Positions 1 to 14,148 of a DNA stretch of 64,000 nt are shown one piece after another. Source of the stretch: Whalleya microplaca. Taxonomy: Eukaryota > Ascomycota > Sordariomycetes > Xylariales > Xylariaceae. The stretch covers positions 1 through 64,000 of the forward strand of contig MU385717.1 in NCBI GenBank assembly GCA_022497155.1, written 5' to 3'. How positions within the stretch are numbered: the stretch's first letter is position 1; every line of letters begins with the position of its first letter. The position numbers were made by a program, and so were the translations under genes. The notes beneath the pieces are model-generated. The model did no database searches. It was given only the letters and a program-made list of their open reading frames with translations, and was not told the origin of the DNA.

Positions 1-300
1 CATAGCTTACAGCTGATCAGCAGCAAGTCAGGTGACAGCAGGTGACAACAGGTCAGCTAGCCACAGCTAGCCACGGCTTTCAACAGGTCAGATAGTCACA
101 GCTATTAGCAGCAGCAGGTCAGGTCAGGTGACCTCCCTGTAAGCCTCCCTAGCAGCTAACAGCAGGTGACAGCAGGTCAGCAGGTGATAGCAGGTTAGCT
201 AGCCACAGCTATTAGCAGCAGCAGCAGGTCAGGTGACAACAGGTCAAATAGCCACAGCTATTAGCAGCAGCAGCAGCAGCAGCAGCTAACAGCCTCCCTT
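1..300. repeat. CAG/CTG-rich minisatellite of T1
   Basis: This is an irregular higher-order tandem array built from CAGCAGGT, CAGGTGAC and GCTAGCCACAG blocks with short (CAG)n runs. The same array occurs in every T copy. It keeps many CpA dinucleotides although its surroundings have lost theirs. Confidence 0.8.
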
Positions 301-1172
301 ACTGCTGAAGGTGGCATTCAAGTGATGTGGTATATTAAGATATATAAAAGTGTTATCCGATATCGTCGTCCATACAAATTATATACGTGTTAATAACTAG
401 CTACATTTAGTCACATACTAATAGCACAATCAGCTTATTACTATTGCCCATATAAAATAAACAGGTTTATATATAAAAATATACGGTCTAGTGTTTCTGG
501 TATTATCGCGCTTTATGTTCCTGGTGTTCTGGTATATAAAAAAAAGAAAATTTATAAATTATAAGTGATAAGTGACGTGGATGTGATATGGATGGAAGCA
601 GCTGGCTGGCTATCAATCGAGCATATAGCTTGGTTCGATTTATATGGGAGACAAGTGGCTATCGGACAAAATCGAAATAAAATAGTTCGCGTGCGATTTG
701 TTAGATAAAGATAAAATAAGCTTAACAGTAGATAAAATATACTTTAAGTGGCTATTACTAGTAAATTCTATGCCTCCGTAACGTGTGGTATAAAAGGACT
801 ATTTTGCTCGATTAATTAAAAGGTAAGAAAGTTAAAGCTTATCCGGGGGAGCTAAATGTTTTAGGACAGGGTATCGGGGTAAAACGAAAGTAAGATATCA
901 AGTTAAAAATAAATATATATAGCTACTAGAACTATATATATAACTATTTAACTATCTGGTAATATCTTTTATTATTTATAATAAAAAAGTGAAAGAGATA
1001 TAAGGGAAAAAGTTAGCTAAATACAGGTATATAATCCACTATAAATTGCCCTATAAAGTGCCCTGTAAATACCCTGTGGAATGCCTTATAAAATACCCTA
1101 TAACGTGGCTTTAAGGGGCTTTTAGTAACTCCTAAGCTGCTGTTAATACCCGTAATCCCCTGCCTCATTACA
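1..1172 (-). mobile_element. T1, partial non-autonomous LTR element (TRIM-like), cut by window edge
   Basis: Read on the minus strand, this is the 5' LTR (857-1172, ending in the rc of TGTAATGAGGCAGGGG) followed by most of the T internal domain. The internal domain shows the CAG-rich minisatellite at 1-300 and a region ending next to the LTR near the AAGCTTATCCGGGGGAGC segment. The PPT and 3' LTR would lie before base 1. There is no coding capacity. RIP-type transitions are moderate in the LTR and light in the minisatellite. The LTR and internal sequence match T2-T5 in order. Confidence is high for family membership; the name is only a local label. Confidence 0.8.
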
Positions 1173-3865
1173 ATAATAAATATTACTTACTAAAAAAGCT
1201 ATCTAAAAAATATTCCTAATAAAAGGCAGAACTATAAAAAGTTTTAAAGTGTATCGGAAAATTTACGTATTGTTTTAATATCTCCGACACTTATAATATA
1301 TATCTAATTATTTCGGTTATACATTTTAAAAATCGATAAAAATTAAACCTATTTAAAAAATAAGGACTGCTGCTAAAATTAATTAAAGCCGATTAAAATA
1401 TAAATGATAAAAGTGATTACGAAATATATAAAACTGAAATAATTAAGCAATATTATTTTAATAAAAAAAATACCTTTTATAACTTTATTAAATAAAAAGG
1501 CTGAAATAACGAGTGAAATAAATAAAGAAATAAAAATAAATTACGGGAATTATTAAAATTAATTAAGGAATATTAGGAATGCTATAAAGGGCGACCGAAA
1601 TTAATTAGCTATATTTTATTTAATAGCGATAGCGGCATTTCATAGCCATTATAGCTATAGCCTTTTTAGCCACTTAAAAAGAAATAAAAACGGCCTCGGA
1701 AAACGCCTATATAAACACTACTAAAGGCAGCAGCTATTTTTTATGGCCGGCATTTTAACACGCTATAGCAGCGGGGTCACTTAGTAACCCCACTTATAAA
1801 TAAAATAAATAAATAAATTAAATAAAGCACGCACTTATATTAAAAGCTATAGCTTTCGGCTATAGCTATAAAAGTCTTTCTTTTTATCATTATCTTTATT
1901 TATTCACATTATTTTCACACACCCTTGATTTTTTATATTAATAAAATTAAATATATATTTTTAACTAGCGATATATTTATATAAAATAAGAAATTTTAAG
2001 CTATATTACTTTATATTATATTTTAATGTTAGTTAATATTTTAAATAAAAATATAACAAGGAATATTAAATCGATAAATATATTAATATTATTTTAAAAT
2101 ATAGTTAAATAAAAAACTATTATATTATATTTATGTTTTTTAAAAACGTCGATTTTAATAAACGTAATTTCGTTATAATTTTAATAAATTAAATAATAAA
2201 AGTTATTTAATTAATTTTATAAAATTTTAAAAAACTTACGTTTTTTTTAATCGGCTTAAATTTTATTTTTATTATATATGTTTTTCGTTTATTAATAAAC
2301 TTAAGTATTTTATTTATATCTTGTTTTTTTGCTAGAAATTAAGTTTTACGCTATTATAAAAGATTGACTTTTTATTAGTATTACGGTATAAATTTTTATA
2401 GAAACTTAGTTATATTAATATATGTTTTAAAGGTATTAAATAATATAAATATAATAATATCTTTAATTATTTAAATCTTATTATTTGTTATTAAAACTCC
2501 GGTATTATTTATATTAAAGCTAAATAATTTAATAAATAAATAAGCGATAAAAGTTTTTTTAAAATTTAAAATAATACCGATTTTTTCGAACTTATTTAAT
2601 ACCGTTATAATATATTCGATATATTTTTCGGCATTTTAATTAAAAATAATAATATTATTAATATAAGCCGTTATAAATAAAAAAAATTTATATACCTTTT
2701 AATTTATAAACTGTTAAATATAAATTAGGCTATTCTGAAATTTTATAAATATAATATTAAATATTTTAAATTCTTGCGGTAATATAATTATTATTCGGTT
2801 TTAATAGTTCGGGTATATAAATAGCTAATAAAAAAATTTAAAATAATCGAATATTAAAAAATATATATACCTTTTTAATTTCTTTATAATCGACTTTTAG
2901 GTAGGCAGTAAATATATGTTTAATATAATTATTTTATTTAATATTTTTAAATTTATTATTACGTAGCTTTTTTAAATTCCGTTAATAGTTTATTAAATAA
3001 TAAAAACTAAATATTTAAAAAAGGTAAGCTTAATTTATTATTTTATTTTATATTTTTAGTATATTTTACCGAAAACCTTATTTAAAAATTCTTAGTTCTC
3101 GATATTTAAATTATACGGCTATATAATTATAAACTTAAATTAATATTACTATTTATTAATAAAGTCGACAGTTATTTTCTCGTTATTCGGAAGCTTTATA
3201 ATATTATAATTTTTTATAATTTTTTATTTTCAAAGTATTTTTAAAGTATTTTGCTAGCTTAAGCTTTATATTATATATATATATACCGTATTTTGTTTTA
3301 ATTTTAAAAGTATTCCTTAATTTAGCTATATTTAATAATAGCGGTTTATTATTAACGTAATTCTTATCTTTTTTTACTGCGGATTATATGTTATTAATAA
3401 TAGTTTTATTAAAGCGAAAAATTTATATTAGCTTATCGGAAATTTTAAATTTTAATATTAATTATATATTGTTTTAGGTATTATTACTTAATATAACGGC
3501 TATAATAGTTTACGTTAGCGAGGCTTTTTTTTATATTATAGCTATGTATTTTTTATTATAATAGTTTTCGATATAACTTAAATAAGCTTTATGATAAATT
3601 CGTTTCGGTTTATCGGAATTATTAATAACTGTTATAATTTTTTATAACTTGCCGTTAATTATAATATTAAATGCGTTAAAATATTTAGTAATAAATATAT
3701 AATCTTTAGTTACGTTATTTTTATTATATTTAAGAAAATTTATATATTATATAAAAATAACTATTATTAAATATAAGGGTATTATTATATTATAAACTAT
3801 AATAATACGGCGTTATATTATATTTTCTTTCCTAATAAATCGTATAAATATTTTAATATTATTAT
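1173..3865 (-). mobile_element. RIP-degraded Gypsy-type retrotransposon relic
   Basis: Very AT-rich sequence with no open frame. On the minus strand near 2,640-2,665 the bases read YINNIIIF, as expected for a RIP-mutated Y-x-D-D reverse transcriptase box (GAC to AAC/AAT). The downstream context (K-x-x-E-Y-I-x-x-V-L-N-K-F spacing, then a LNFKK-like segment) also fits Gypsy RT. The element is interrupted by T2 at 3,866 and appears to continue to the right of T2 (from 21,973). No LTRs of its own could be delimited. Confidence 0.5.
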
Positions 3866-3996
3866 TATAATGAGGCAAGGGAATTACGGGTATTAATAGC
3901 AGCTTAAAAGCCACTAAAAGCCCTTTAAAGCCACGTTATAAAGCACTTTATAAGGTATTTATAAGGCACTTTATAAGGCAATTTACAGTGGATTAT

Positions 3997-4222
3997 TATT
4001 ATAAGGCTAGTGTGTTATAGCATATATATATCGCTTGTTTTTTTCTTTTACTTTTAAATAAAACATATATAACTTAAACGGCCTTATCGCCGATAATAAA
4101 CATATCTCTCCTTTCGATTAATTGCTGTTATAAGTGATTTTTTTATTTCGTTGCCTTAATTACCTTTAATTAACTAAGTTATAAAGCGGCACCTTTTTTA
4201 CCCCGACACTTTATTTTAAAAC
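3997..4222. repeat. Solo-LTR-like insertion inside the T2 5' LTR
   Basis: The T LTR normally reads straight from GGATTATA into TAYCTATATTTA. Here it is split by 226 bp that start TATTATAAGGCTAG and end CTTTATTTTAAAAC. The insertion is flanked by ATTAT on both sides (3992-3996, 4223-4227). Its right end resembles the T LTR terminus, so it may be a solo LTR of a related family. Confidence 0.5.
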
Positions 4223-4919
4223 ATTATATATTTATATTTAATTAACTTTTTCTTTTATATTTTTTTTACTTTTTTATAATAAATATCACTAGCTAATTAT
4301 ATAAATAGCTTTAATAGTTATATATATTTATTTTTAACTTAATATACTTTATTTTTTATTTACTTTAATACTTTATTTTAAAATATTTAGTTTATTTTTA
4401 AATAAGCCTCGACTTTTTTATTTTTTAATTAATCGAGTAAAATAGTCCTTTTATATTATACGTTATAAAGGTATAAAATTCACTAATAATAACTACTTAA
4501 AGTATATATTATTAAATTTATTTTATTTTTATCTGATATATCGCACACGGATTATTTTATTTTATTTAATAGTTATTTATTTTTTATATAAATTAAACTA
4601 AGCTATATAATCGATAATTAGCTATTTTTATTTATATATTACATTTACGTCATTTATTACTTACGATTTACGAATTTTCTTTTTATATATTAAAAATATA
4701 AAGCGCAATAATACCAGAGATATTAAACCGTATATTTTTATATATAAACCTGTCCATTTTTATATAAGTAACGGTAATAAGCTAATTGTGCTTTTAATAT
4801 GTGGCTAAATATAGCCAGCTATTAATACGTATATAATTTATATAAATAACGATATTAAATAATACCTTTACACACCTTAATACACCACATCACTTGAATG
4901 CCACTTTTAGCAGTAAGGA

Positions 4920-5220
4920 AGGCTATTAGTTGCTACTGCTACTGCTATTGCTGTTACTACTACTGTTACTGCTGTTAATAACTGTGGCTAACTGACTTAC
5001 TATCACTTACTAACTTATTATCACCTGCTATTAGCTGCTAAAAAGGCTTATAAGGAGGTCACCTTACTTAACCTGCTGTTATTATAGCTGCTACTACTAA
5101 TAGCTGTGGTTATTTAACCTGTTAAAAGCTATAGCTAGCTGTGGCTAGCTAACCTGTTATCACTTAACCTCCTGCTACTACTGCTGCTATTACTAATAGC
5201 TGTGGCTATTTGACTTATTA
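4920..5220. repeat. CTG-rich minisatellite of T2
   Basis: Same array as in T1 but in the plus orientation (CTGCTACTGCT..., GTGGCTAGCTGACC blocks). It is noticeably more RIP-mutated (CTG to CTA/TTA) than the arrays in T4 and T5. Confidence 0.75.
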
Positions 5221-5331
5221 CCTTAAGGTCCCTAGGGTGAAATTTTTTTTTTCAGATCTAAAGGTTAGGCATTTAAGTGTGGGGCGTGTTTTCATTTTTT
5301 TTTAATTTTTTAGCTACGTAAACGCTAGTTA

Positions 5332-5520
5332 TAATAGGCTGTGCTGTAGTAGGGAATATCGGCAATTATAAGCCGATATAACAGCATAACTCTCGAGAGC
5401 TAATATAAATACTCTCGAGCTATACCGATATACCTTTTTAATTTTCTTTTTTTCTTTAGTTAAAAAATAAACATTTATTTAGTATTATAAAATTACATCT
5501 TAACGTAATAGCTTTTTATA
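5332..5520 (+). repeat. Gypsy-2 5' LTR
   Basis: 189 bp, pairing with 21451-21639. The pair shares GAATATCGGC, ATAAGCCGATATAA, CTCTCGAG and the AAATTACATCTTAACGT segment. Differences are mostly transitions. Confidence 0.8.
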
Positions 5521-7499
5521 TATTTTCTAACTTACTAATTCCCGAATTATGTTAAAATAGATTAAAATGTTAAAAAAAGCTTTAAAATAACCCCCTAATA
5601 ATCCGGAAATACCATTAGCGAAATACGCGAAAACATTAAATATTTAGGTTTATTAAATTTACACCCGCCTCGAGTAAATATACGTAATATTAAAAACGGT
5701 ATTAAAAAATAATTCGGAAAAATAACGACTAAAACAAATAATTTATAAATAAAAATTAAAAAAATAACAGGATAAATTATTACAACACTAGGCAGTTTTA
5801 AAAATATAATTATAAAAAAACCTCGATTTATTAATTATATAAAACGTAAATATAATAAAAAGTGCTCCCGTATAAAACTCTCGGGATTTTTAAAAACCCT
5901 AAAAATAGCTAACCTAAGTAAATATAAATTTTTAGTTAAGAAACCCTTAGCTAAAAAACCCTTAAGTACTTTTAGCACCCGCTTTAATAATTACTGTAGC
6001 CCTGGTACTTAAACGTAAGCTATTACTATAGCCCGAAAAATTCGGGAGCAAATGTAGCCGCTACCCTATATAAGAAATATTAATAAAGTATAAATTTTAA
6101 AAAAATACGGAATTTATAAAAAGGGACTAAAATAAATGGTACAATATTTATAAGCAGCTCGAAAATAATATATAACGCGTAATAAAGTTATATTATATTA
6201 TAAAAAAACCTAATAAAACATATAACCTAATATTTTTCTTTTAATACTTATTAAACGCTTATAAAAACCGTAATAAAATTATTAAAGCGGGGGGCAAATT
6301 ATATAAATATTGTTAATCCGCTAATTAAACCTTTATATCTTTTTATACTAATTTCGAGCGACTATTAATAAAAATAAAAAGTAATATATAAAATAATAAA
6401 ACGAAACTTATATTTATTAAAAAAGTAATTAATAATAAACTTAAAAACGCGCTAGTTTTAATAACGTTATTAAATATTTACTAAAATTAAATTTACTAAA
6501 TAATAAATATTATAACCCGACTTAAAAGGTCGCTATTTTATTATAATAGGAACAGCTTAAAAAGCGGGACTACGTTAAATAAATTACCCTTTCCAGGCTT
6601 ATTATCCCCTACTTTTAATTGCTTTAAAACTAATTATAAAAGCGATATATTAATAACCGGCATAGCCGCATTAATAAAAAGCTAGCGAGCTAAATAAGTA
6701 ATAAATAAAGAACGAAATACTTAAATAAAACGTAGAAAATACTTATAATATAAAAAAAAAGGCTACTTATTTAAAAAAATATACCTATTGTTTTATAAAA
6801 CTACCTACTTATATTAAGGTTAATATAATAATAAGCTATAAATTTAAAAAAACAAGGCCGAAAAAACATTAAAAAAACAAGAAAATAAATAGCTTTTAAA
6901 CAAAATCGCGTTTAAAAATTTAATATAATAGTAGAAAAAATTAATATAATTAAGTAATTTATAAATAGGAAATTTTTTATAATTAATATATATTTAAATT
7001 AATAACTATATATAAAAACTTTTATAAATTTAAAATATAAATGTTATATTATTATTAGCGAAAATATAATAAAACGTCTAAAATTATTATATATATCTAT
7101 TCGGGAAAAAACGGTAAAAAAAGCTACTCGCAAAAAAAAATTAAACGTTTTAGGTATAATTTATAAAATAACTTATATAAAGGCTAATTTTAATAGATAT
7201 AAGTTAAAAATATTTATATATATTATATTAGGGCTAAATTACTTTATAATATTAAAAAAGCCTTAAATAAAATATAACCGGATAATATATATAACGTATA
7301 AATATATATTATATATAAAAATTACCGGAAATCTAAAAATATAAAAAAAAAACACTCCCTAAAAATTATAAAAGTCTGCGAAACTCGGGAAACGCTTTAT
7401 ATTAATATAATATATTTCGTAAAAAAAATAAAAAAAGCTCGGAAATAAAAAAAGCTAGAAAAATAAATAATAACCTAATAAACGGCTATATTTACTGTT

Positions 7500-10400
7500 A
7501 TATTAATAGATATTAATAAAGTTTTAGCGCTTAAAAAAAAACTAACGTTCGAGAGAATTTCCCTTTTTAGTTAAAAAACTAAAAATAGTTATTTGAGGAA
7601 AAAAAAAGCAAAAATCTTTTGCCGTACTACCTAAAAGCCGATTATAAAATTAATTTAAACTGTAATAAAGCGGGTAAAAAATTATTTACCTTTTAAAAAC
7701 TATTATATAATATATCCCGGAAAAAATTATTAGCGTTATAGAAAATATTAATTAAGCTATTAAATAAAAGATATATTTACGCGAATAGCTTATCCGTAAA
7801 AGCTTTTATATTTTTTGTCCGGAAATTAAATAACGGACTCTGTTTTTATTATAATTATAAAATACTAAATAATATTATTTAACGGAATTAGTACCCGTTT
7901 CCGCTTATATAAAAAACGCTTAAAACTTTTTCTGGAATAAAATAGTTTTTTAAAATAAATATTAAATCGGCTTTTTATAAAATTAAAATTAAGGAGAGAA
8001 ATAAATAAAAAACGGCTTTTTGTATTTACTTTAAGCTATTTAAATAACTCGTAACCCTTTTCGGCTTAATAAATATTCCCGTAATATTTTAACGTTATAT
8101 AAACGGTACATTAAAAGAATATTTAGACATTTTTTATTTAATATATATAAACGATATATTAATTTATTTTTTTAAAATAAAAAAAAATTATATCGATAAA
8201 ATAAAAAAGGTATTAAAATATTTAGAAATAGTAGGTTTAAATTTAAATATAAATAAATATAAATTTACCGTAACTATTACGAAATATTTAAGATTTATTA
8301 TCGAAATAAAAAAGGGGGTTTATATAAATCCGGCTAAGGTATAAATAATTAGGAAATAAAAGCCTTTTAAAACGCTTAAAAAAGTCCGCAATTTTTTAAA
8401 ATTTGCGAATTTCTACCGGGATTTTATTAAAAACTATATAGATTTTATTACCTCTTTATCGGCATTTATAAAAAAGAGGGTACTGTTTTAATAAAGGCTT
8501 TCGGAAAATCTAACGTTTGAAAACTTTAAATAAGCGTTTTTAAAAAAACCGGCTTTAATATAATAAAACCCCGAACGAGAAATAATAATTGAAACAAACT
8601 ATTTAAAATAGGCTTATAAAAAATATTTATTATAATATAATAAGCGAAAGATCTTATTACCTGTAATTTATTATTTCAAGCATTTAATTCCGGCAAAAAT
8701 TAATTATAAAATTTATAATAAAAAACTGTTAATAATTATAAACTACTTATAAATATAAAACGCGAAATTATAAAATATAGCTTTAATATTTATAATTTTA
8801 TTTAATTATAAAAATTTAAAATATTTTATAATTTCTAAAAAACTTTCCGAGCGATAAATATATTAATTAAAAGAATTAATACGTTTTAATTTCCGATTGG
8901 AATTTTATATTAGGCGCTTAAATATTAGACCCGACGTTTTTTTATAGCGTAAATAAAACTTACTATAAGAAATATAAAACAAAAAATATAAAGAACGGGA
9001 ATTTTAATTATTATAAAAAAAATAGTTATTTTATATATAATTTAAAAAATATAAATAAACAGAAACTATTAAAATAAAATATATTTAAATATATATAATA
9101 TATTCTAAAAAATAAAGAAATTTTTAAATATAAAAATCTATAATTACTATAAGATATAAAGGTAATAAAAAACCCGAATTACGCGTAAATAATAAAAGCA
9201 GTAACCTAAAAAAACCGAGTGTTTCTTAAAAACTTAAATATAAAAGTATTATTATTAAAATATAATATCGATAATAAAAGTCGATTATATTTCTGCAAAT
9301 ATATTTAAATCTTTAATTAAAAACCGCTCTGTATTACCTTAATATAAAATACCTATAACTTATACCTAATAAAGTACCCGGAAAAAGAGAATATACTAAT
9401 AATACTTTCGAGAACGTTTTATTAGCCTAAAATATCGGCGTTTGTAAAACGCTTTTATAAAAATTGCGATATTTATAAAAAAAAACGGTATAACGTAACT
9501 AAAAAAAAACTTCTAAAACTGTTACTTATCTCGGATTAATTTTATAATAAATTATTTATCGATTTTATAATTAACTTACTAATTATTTTTAAATAAAACT
9601 TTATTTTTATAATAGTAATTTTTAATCGATTAAAAAAATAAGTTATATTAAAAGCTATAATTTTAATAAAAATAAAAATATATACCGAATAGTTCGTAAA
9701 TTATTATTAAAAATATTACAGTTTTTTTTATATTATAACTAATAATAAAAAATCTAATTAAATAAAGCGGTTTTAGAAATAACTTTACTTATTAATAGAA
9801 ATAAAATAGCGTTTATTAATTACGTTTTATCTAAAAACCGATAAAGCTATTAAATAAATAAACTAGAAAGTATTAATATATTTTCGAACGTTTATATTAT
9901 ATATTTAATTCGAATAAAGCTTATTATTACCGGAAGTAATACTTGTAATTAATAACCGAAATACTATTATAATAAAGCTAAATTCTTTTTTTATACTTTA
10001 TAAATATTATATAAAACTTATTCTAGTAATAAAATATATCCCGGGACTTATTTTTAAACTGTATATACGGGTAAAAATTTTTATCTAACGTTTAAAAAAA
10101 GTAATAAAATTTATATAAGCCGTAATAATAATTACGTAATAATAATAAAAAAATGCAACTAATAAATAATAATTTTTTATAAAATAATTCTAAATAAAAA
10201 ATAAAATATAATTAACGCTTAAAAATATTTCTATACTTTAATTTTTATAAAAGCTAGTATAGTTATATATTAAATATAAAATAACGTATATTATTAGCCT
10301 CTAAATTATAAAATTAAATATACCGAAAAAAATATATAACCGGTTTTATATCGAATTTATTTATTACGTAAAAAATAATCCCTTACTTTTTTAAAAAAAC

Positions 10401-10615
10401 GAAAATATATAATTTCCCCTTATAATTAGTAAAAAAAGAAAAGAAAAAATAAAATAACAAATAAAAGAGATTATTTGAATAATTATTAAGCGGAAAAGGC
10501 GAAAAGAAATTAAATAAGTATTAATAAAGTAAGTAAGTTATACAGCTTTAATATAAGAACCGCTCGAAAACTTAAAAAATACCGAAATAATAAACCGTTT
10601 TAAAAAAAATTACGG
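7500..10615 (+). pseudogene. RIP-destroyed pol of Gypsy-2 (RT, RNase H, integrase, chromodomain)
   Basis: Reading through stops on the plus strand gives recognisable RIP-shifted motifs in the right order. The RT region is about 7,610-8,250 with YINDILIYF near 8,150 (ancestral YxDDILIYS box). An RNase H segment near 8,650-8,760 reads INYKIYNKKLLIII. The integrase zinc region near 9,440-9,490 has CDIYKK in place of C-x-x-C. The catalytic core near 9,540-9,960 contains KTDKAIKIN-like (ancestral QTDGQTERVN). A chromodomain-like tail near 10,470-10,615 reads EPLENLKNTEI. Many stops exclude function. Domain calls rest on knowledge of chromodomain-bearing Gypsy elements. Confidence 0.7.
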
Positions 10616-11242
10616 TAATATAAAAACGAATAATAGGCTTAAAAAAATTAATATAAAAAAAAACAAAAGCTACGCTCGCGCGGCGTTCGTAAAATTAATA
10701 AGTTATTAATAAAATATAAAAACGAGAGAATATAAATAAAACAAAAAAATATTACGGGAAATTATAAATCTTTTATTATTATAAGTAATGTAAACGTTAC
10801 TCCCGAATAAATAATAAATAACCCTTTTTATTTACGTAATTTTTTAATAAACCGATAATTAGAACTATTATAAAACAGACCGAAAAATATAATAAATCTA
10901 ACCGAGCGGCGTATTTATATTAGCCGGAAACTAATAGTTTAACTCGTTTTTTTTATTATTTTCCTTTTTTTTATCTATATTTATTACTTCCTTTTTTACT
11001 TCCACGAAAAGAAATTTAAAAAAGCGGCTATAGTTACGGCAAGAAATATTAACGGAAATAAAAAAAACGCGCGAGCAAGCGTTATATAAGCCGTATTTAA
11101 GCAAAAAGTTTATAATAATAATAGAAATAGGTAAAATAAGCTAAAAAAAAAAACCGGAAACAAAAATATGTATATAAACGGCAGGCCCGGCATTATTTAT
11201 TATAAGGTACGTAATAGTTATAATATCGCTAATATTATTAGC

Positions 11243-11477
11243 TGTTATAAAATATACGCCTATAAAAGACAGGGCTTAGGATTTGACTATATTACTAATA
11301 AAATTATTAACATAAGGAGGAAAAAAAAAGAAAAAAACAAGCCTAATAAAGCCTACTAGAAATTATTATATACGTAAAGTAAAATAGCTTAATTATTTAG
11401 GTAATTATAGCGTTTATATACCCTACCTAATCCTAATTTTAACCCTAGTTTTAATTAGTCCCGATTCGGCCGTAACA
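11243..11477 (-). repeat. Gypsy-1 3' LTR
   Basis: 235 bp with TG...CA ends. It lies next to the polypurine tract at 11478-11492 and is flanked outside by TTAGC. Differences from the other LTR are almost all transitions. Confidence 0.88.
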
Positions 11478-13839
11478 TTACCCCCCCGTCAGAAAAAATT
11501 CGTCCGCAAATTTCGGTAAAAACAAAAATTAAGCTGCTACAAGCTAGGCTCGAATTATTAACCGCTTTTTAGGCAAAAAAAAAATGCCCTTAGATTTATA
11601 TTAAATTATTACGTAACCGGGCTCTTAATCCGGGATATAGCGGCCGCATTTCATATAATTATTATAAATTAATTTATTAATACTACTTATATTTACGTTT
11701 TCTTAAGCCGTCTTTTTCCTTTACATATTTTTATTACTTAAAATATAGCCGGCGCATTATTATCGTTATATAAAAGGTCGAAAATGTCGGTCGCGGCCGC
11801 CTTTTCCTACATTTTTAGACATAAGGAAAAGCTTATAGCGCTAGGATATTTAATATAATAATTACGCAACTTTAGCAAAAAATTTTTAAATAATTCGGCG
11901 TTATATTACGTAAGGTCAGGGTTTTATTTACGCCATTAAACCTAATATTATAATCGCTTATAATACATTTGTAACGCCGTTACTTTTTCTACTTCCCATT
12001 TCTTTTTTTAAAACGCGGGATTAATTACTTCGCTTTCCGGGTTTTTTATAGCCTAATTTAGCAAAAAATTATTAAAATATAACTTTAATCGATCTACCGG
12101 AAATATATCTATACTTTTCCAATTATCCGGCACCTTTAGCCTATAAAAATAGTTTACTTTTTCTAATATGCGGTAATATAATCGCGTAAAAAAAAATCTA
12201 ATTTATTATTTAAGCGGTCTATAAACTAAAACTTCTTAATAATAAATACTCGGCTTCTAATATCAAAATCCGGTTCGCAATAATATTTATTTATTTAATT
12301 AATTATACATTATTAACTAACAGCTATAAACTTCCGGGTAATATTATAATACTCTTTAATAATATTTACTATAACTTAAGCTTTTTTTCTTAATAGCTTT
12401 TTCTGGGAAGTTGTATTTTAAAAATTAATTATTCGGTTTATCTAATCGAAATATAGCGGTATAAAAAATTTTATTTCTACTTTATAAAATAATAAACCGG
12501 TCGAATTATATAGTAAACTTACTTATACCGCGTCCATAACAGGAATTATTTTTAACCAGTTATTTTAGTAATAATTTATATATAGCTATAATTATTAATT
12601 AATAAACTAATTAATATTTTCTATTTAACCTGCCGTTTAAAAATGCCCTAACGATAATAGTTTTTAATTAACGCCGAAAATTTTAAAAATTTTATTAATA
12701 AAGTCAGACATAAATTATAAACTATAATTACTAATTACTAATTACGGTAAACCGAATACGCGGTAAGGGCTTTTATAATATATAAATACAATATCTTTAT
12801 TTATAACTTCCCTAATATAGGGGATATTTTAAACGCGTTTACTTAGTTTATTAATTATAATATATAAATTATTAAACCCGTATCGGTCCGGAAATATAGA
12901 TTTAAAATTTATTACGATATATTGCCAACTATATAACGGGACAGGTAGCGGGTATAATAAACCCGGTATTTTATTTCGGAGTAATTTCAATAATCGGCAT
13001 ATTATATAATTAAATATAAATCGGTCGACGTCCCTACTTATCCCTAATTATTAATATAATAATGCTAACAACTGCCGAATTTTATTACGCCCGGGGTATA
13101 TTATTATAATGCGGGAGTATATCTTATTTAATATTTTAGTCCGGAAATTATCCGTTCCCGATACTATAAAACAGCTTTTATATAAAATTAAATTACCAGT
13201 TATAATTTAGTCGGATCCTTCTTCTATTCTTACTTTAAACTAATAAATCGCGAGCTTAAAGTTTTATTAGTTAAGGCGTAAAATTTTATTTATTAATACT
13301 ACTTTAAATATTTAAAAAAAAAATATCTATATTATTAAGTATATTAATTTCCGCGACTTATATTCCTAGCGAAATAAAAAGGTTTTCTATATATTTAATA
13401 AAAAAAATTTAGATTATATTAATAGCTTTAAATAAAACTATTATACGTTATACCTCTTTTTTTTTTTTTTACGTTTTAAGGTTTTCGGCCTTCCGCAATA
13501 AAATATTAGCCACTTTATTTTCCTAACTAGGGCAATAAGTAATAATAAAGTAATATTAAAATAAAAATTCGGACTAAGCGACTTATCTCGCGTTAAAAAG
13601 TTTTTTTATACCGAAATATTTTAAAGCCCGATAATTAGTAACGATAATAAATAGCTATATACGCTATAAGCTAATAAACTCGGTATATTAATATTATAAA
13701 ACTTTAATTATTACTAATAGCTTTTTATTATATATTAAGTAAAATTACTCGGCTTTTTATAATACTTTTAAAAAAAATGCTATGGGATACTATTAGCTAT
13801 TATTATATTTCTAGTTAAAAACCTTTATTATTATATTAT

Positions 13840-14148
13840 TGTTATAGGGCAGGGGATTACGGGTATTGACAGCAGCTTAGGAGCTACTAGAAGCCCCTTA
13901 AAGCCACGTCATAAGGTATTCACAGGGCACTCCATAAGGTATTCACAAGGCATTCCATAGGGCATTTTATAGTGGATTATATACCTGTATTTAGCTGACT
14001 TTTTCCCTTATATTTCTTTCACTTTTTTTAAAACAGATATTACTAGATAGTTAGATAGTTATATATATATAGCTCTGGCAGCTAATATACACTTATTTTT
14101 GACTTGATATTTTATTTTCGATTTACCTTAATACCTTGTCCTAAGACA
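13840..14148 (+). repeat. T3 5' LTR
   Basis: 309 bp, same length as 15165-15473. It holds short internal tandem repeats of the type AAGGTATTCACAGGGCACTCC. Differences between the LTRs are overwhelmingly transitions. Confidence 0.85.

Noticed and set aside
1..5220. Short recurring units as a CRISPR-like array
   Set aside because: Units are irregular, have no unique equal-length spacers, and the context is a eukaryotic LTR element.
11168..11359. 63-codon open frame in the Gypsy border
   Set aside because: It spans the end of Gypsy-2 sequence and the Gypsy-1 LTR; an open frame by chance in RIP DNA.
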